Positions 6,390 to 8,530 of a DNA stretch of 8,530 nucleotides are shown piece after piece. Source of the stretch: Spirochaetia bacterium (lineage in GTDB: Bacteria > Spirochaetota > Spirochaetia > PWKH01); contig JAIPFS010000051.1 in NCBI GenBank assembly GCA_021736545.1, positions 1 to 8,530 of the forward strand. Reading direction: 5' to 3'. The number at the start of each line of letters is the position of its first letter. The first letter of the stretch is position 1. A model generated the notes under the pieces. That model ran no database searches. It was not told where the DNA came from and saw only the letters and a list, made by a program, of their open reading frames with translations. The translations under genes were made by a program, and so were the position numbers.

Positions 6390-6480
6390 GGTTCAGATGT
6401 CTGGAAAGGTTCAAATGTCTGGAAAGGTTCAAATGTCTGGAAAGGTTCAGATGTCTGGAAAGGTTCAGATGTCTGAGAAA
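6390..6480 (+). repeat. 18-bp tandem repeat, about five copies, each with an SD-like core and ATG
   Basis: Units begin at 6390, 6408, 6426, 6444 and 6462 and read GGTTCARATGTCTGGAAA; the last diverges at its end. They differ only at one A/G position, so the array is young or kept uniform. A degenerate stretch with GGAAAG at 6353 and 6366 precedes it. Each unit places GGAAAGG five bases before an ATG. From the ATG at 6397 an ORF runs to TAG at 6490-6492 and encodes four MSGKVQ repeats plus MSEKMNE. The array lies in the 191-bp gap before the lipoprotein gene, and no hairpin-plus-T-run terminator is seen in that gap. Confidence 0.9.
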
Positions 6481-6513
6481 ATGAATGAATAGTATGCTTG
6501 TTCTGTTTTTTTG

Positions 6514-6520
6514 AAAGGAG
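6514..6520 (+). promoter_or_regulatory. Ribosome binding site of the repeat lipoprotein gene
   Basis: AAAGGAG lies 7 bases before the ATG at 6528 and is the strongest Shine-Dalgarno sequence in the window. It fixes the start of an ORF that has no stop inside the window. Confidence 0.8.
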
Positions 6521-6527
6521 TTTATTC

Positions 6528-8530
6528 ATGGGTGAAAAAGACTGGAAACGCAAATTTACTGTAATCTGTATTACTCTTGTAAGTATTTTTGTAGTTTTCG
6601 GTTGTAATTTGTTTAATCCTAATGAATTTGAGCAGACCAGTGATATAGCTATCCGTGCAAGCATACGGAATGGAAAAAGTATTCCTGCTATTGAGCATAG
6701 TTCATTTCTTCTTACCATTACTGGTGAGAAGATGGAAGCTATTGAGCATAGTTTTACTTCTGAATCGATTACTGTCAGTGTTCCTGCGGGTCCCTCCAGA
6801 GTATTTGTTCTCGAAGCTTTGGATGATGAAGGTACTGTAGTATATCGAGGAGAATCAGAACCTATTGATCTTGAAGGTGGAAAAAATACTGATGTTGAGA
6901 TAATCTTGCATCAGCTTGAATTTATTGTTGAGTTTAAAGCGGAGGGAGGAAGCAGCCCAAACCCAGAATATAAGCAGGTAACTTTTGATAAAGAATACGG
7001 GAAACTTGCAGATACAAGCCGTACGGGGTATGTCTTTAATGGCTGGTGGACTGAGCCTTCAGGGGGAGAGCGGGTTACAGCAGAAACAATTGTTTCAATT
7101 ACAAATGATCAGACGCTTTATGCCCGATGGACCGCAGAAACGGATACTGCCTACACGGTGGAGCACTATCTGGAAGATCTTGGAGGCGGAGGATACAGTC
7201 TTGAGGAGACGGAGTCTCTGAGCGGAGAGACGGATACCGAAGTAACGGCTGATGCGGAAAACTATGCTGGATTCAGCTATGATGCCGGAACAAGCGAGGC
7301 GAGCGGCACGATAGCAGCGGACGGATCGCTGGTGCTGAAGCTCTACTACGAGAGAAACAGCTATACCCTGGATTTTGTTAGCAACGGAGATAGCGAGGTT
7401 GACCCAATCACACAGGACTACGGTAGTACGGTGACAGCGCCGGAAGATCCGGAGCGAGAAGGATACAGCTTTACTGGATGGGATCCTGCAGTACCTGCGA
7501 CAATGCCTTCAGCTGATTCAGAGCTGACCGCGAAGTGGAGTCCTGATACCTACACAGTGACGCTAGACCGGGGTGCAGGCAGCGGCGGAAACGGTAGCGT
7601 AATGGCGACCTTTGATGCAGAGATGCCCTCAGCAGCGGCTCCGACGCATACCGGCTATACCTTCGGCGGTTACTACACTGAAGAGAATGGAGGCGGGACC
7701 AGATACTACACTAGTGATATGAGCAGTGCCCGGAACTGGGACCAGGCTTCAGGAGATACGCTGTATGCGAAGTGGATAGCGGAGTCGGACACGGAGTATA
7801 AAGTTGAGCATTACCTGGAGGACCTAGGCGGCGAAGGATACAGTCTCGAGAAGACAGAGACTCTGAGCGGAGAGACGGATACCGAAGTAACGGCTGATGC
7901 GAAAAGCTATGACGGATTCAGCTATGATGCCGGAACAAGCGAGGCGAGCGGCATGATAGCAGCGGACGGATCGCTGATGCTGAAGCTCTACTACGGGAGA
8001 AACAGCTATATCCTGAGCTTCGATAGTAATGGGGGAAGCGAAGTTGACTCGATTACGCAGGACTACGGGAGTGCTGTGACTGCTCCTGAAGATCCGGAGC
8101 GGGAAGGATACAGCTTTACTGGATGGGATCCTGCAGTTCCTGCGACGATGCCGGCAGAAAATATGACGCTTGAGGCTGGTTGGAATCTGAATACGTACAG
8201 TATCACCTACATACTTGATGGGGGAGAAAACCACGAGGAAAATCCCGAAAGCTATACGGTAGAGGATGAGACAATCATCCTGGAGGATCCTGAGAAGACG
8301 GGTTACAGCTTGGTCGGCTGGTACGAAGATGGCAGCCATGAGAATGAAGTAACGCAAATCGCCTCAGGTTCTGCAGGAGATGTGAGTCTGTATGCGAAGT
8401 GGAGTGCGAACAGCTACATGGTCACGCTGAATTCGGGAGCAGGCGGCGGCGGAAGCGGGAGCGTAACAGCGACCTATGCTGCAGAGATGCCCTCAGCAGC
8501 GGCCCCGATGCGTACCGGCTATACCTTCGG
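6528..8530 (+). CDS. Surface lipoprotein with InlB/Listeria-Bacteroides-type and MucBP-like repeats (3' end missing)
   Basis: 667 codons are present and the frame is open at the right edge. Residues 1-25 form a lipoprotein signal with lipobox VFGC; Cys26 would be lipidated. Residues 27-130 form an AT-rich-coded beta domain (VSVPAGPSRVFVLEA). Repeats then follow. A Flg_new/InlB-B-type unit spans 132-201 (GYVFNGWW ... LYARW). A MucBP-like unit A (YTVEHYLEDLGG to LKLYYERN) spans 208-277. Two B-type units follow: 278-337 (GYSFTGWDP) and 342-416 (GYTFGGYY ... LYAKW). The set then repeats: A2 at 423-492, B2 at 493-552, an extra B-type unit at 555-625, and the start of another unit from 629. Such repeats form beta-grasp-like rods in surface adhesins (family knowledge); function here is unknown. 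Repeat coding is GC-rich and unlike the N-terminal part. Probably last or near-last in the plus-strand run. Confidence 0.9.
   Translation, partial: MGEKDWKRKFTVICITLVSIFVVFGCNLFNPNEFEQTSDIAIRASIRNGKSIPAIEHSSFLLTITGEKMEAIEHSFTSESITVSVPAGPSRVFVLEALDDEGTVVYRGESEPIDLEGGKNTDVEIILHQLEFIVEFKAEGGSSPNPEYKQVTFDKEYGKLADTSRTGYVFNGWWTEPSGGERVTAETIVSITNDQTLYARWTAETDTAYTVEHYLEDLGGGGYSLEETESLSGETDTEVTADAENYAGFSYDAGTSEASGTIAADGSLVLKLYYERNSYTLDFVSNGDSEVDPITQDYGSTVTAPEDPEREGYSFTGWDPAVPATMPSADSELTAKWSPDTYTVTLDRGAGSGGNGSVMATFDAEMPSAAAPTHTGYTFGGYYTEENGGGTRYYTSDMSSARNWDQASGDTLYAKWIAESDTEYKVEHYLEDLGGEGYSLEKTETLSGETDTEVTADAKSYDGFSYDAGTSEASGMIAADGSLMLKLYYGRNSYILSFDSNGGSEVDSITQDYGSAVTAPEDPEREGYSFTGWDPAVPATMPAENMTLEAGWNLNTYSITYILDGGENHEENPESYTVEDETIILEDPEKTGYSLVGWYEDGSHENEVTQIASGSAGDVSLYAKWSANSYMVTLNSGAGGGGSGSVTATYAAEMPSAAAPMRTGYTF
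7152..8530 (+). repeat. Higher-order 645-bp coding repeat within the lipoprotein gene
   Basis: The three-module block at 7152-7796 is repeated from 7797 at a distance of 645 bases (215 codons). In the second copy a further 219 bases (73 codons, one extra repeat module) lie before the third module, so that module recurs at a distance of 864 bases. The block 7218-7364 matches 7863-8009 at 140 of 147 bases, whereas the 60 bases before it match at only 48. The second copy is cut by the window end. Confidence 0.85.

Noticed and set aside
6506..6512. T7 run as an intrinsic terminator after FecR
   Set aside because: No GC-rich hairpin precedes it, and it lies directly before the lipoprotein Shine-Dalgarno sequence.
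6314..6718. 134-codon minus-strand ORF with PFQTSE repeats
   Set aside because: The repeated hexapeptide is the reverse translation of the 18-bp array, and the ORF overlaps the FecR end and the lipoprotein start.
7824..8357. 177-codon minus-strand ORF opposite the lipoprotein repeats
   Set aside because: It is an antisense shadow of GC-rich repeat coding sequence, without a Shine-Dalgarno sequence or recognisable motif.

Overview
The window looks like spirochaete chromosomal DNA (Spirochaeta/Sediminispirochaeta-like). I infer this from the family mix: a CHASE2-class III adenylate cyclase, a FecR-domain protein, a predicted outer-membrane barrel protein, and a lipoprotein with InlB/Listeria-Bacteroides-type repeats behind a relaxed lipobox. 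No rRNA, tRNA or taxon marker gene is present, so the assignment is moderate at best.

Layout. The left part is on the minus strand: the first 32 codons of a secreted protein running off the left edge (1-96), then a 184-190 bp gap with a 33-bp near-palindrome and a 34-bp direct repeat, then a complete 902-residue CHASE2-adenylate cyclase with a full catalytic residue set and a C-terminal TPR-like tail (287-2995). A divergent intergenic region of about 625 bp follows. It holds a strong-looking minus-strand promoter, a degenerate 12-bp tandem repeat, AT-rich DNA and one possible 36-codon ORF. The rest is a plus-strand run, probably one operon: a small secreted protein with an SLH-like C-terminus (3621-4070), a predicted beta-barrel protein (4107-5405), a FecR-domain protein (5446-6336), and a repeat-rich lipoprotein that is still open at the right edge (6528-8530).

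How the genes may work together (inference). All four plus-strand products carry export signals and are predicted periplasmic, outer-membrane or surface proteins. The divergent cyclase has a large periplasmic sensor and a cytoplasmic cAMP-producing domain. The locus could be an envelope-sensing cAMP module, but no regulatory link is visible in the sequence.

The most unusual signals are: (i) most intergenic gaps carry their own short tandem repeat with a different period (34, 12, 10 and 18 bp), and the two inside the plus-strand run carry the Shine-Dalgarno core AAAGG in each copy; (ii) two minus-strand genes have -10-like boxes exactly 7 bases from the ATG, suggesting leaderless mRNAs; (iii) the repeat lipoprotein is a mosaic in which one 147-bp block is about 95% identical between copies with only amino-acid-changing differences, while its flank differs mostly at silent sites.
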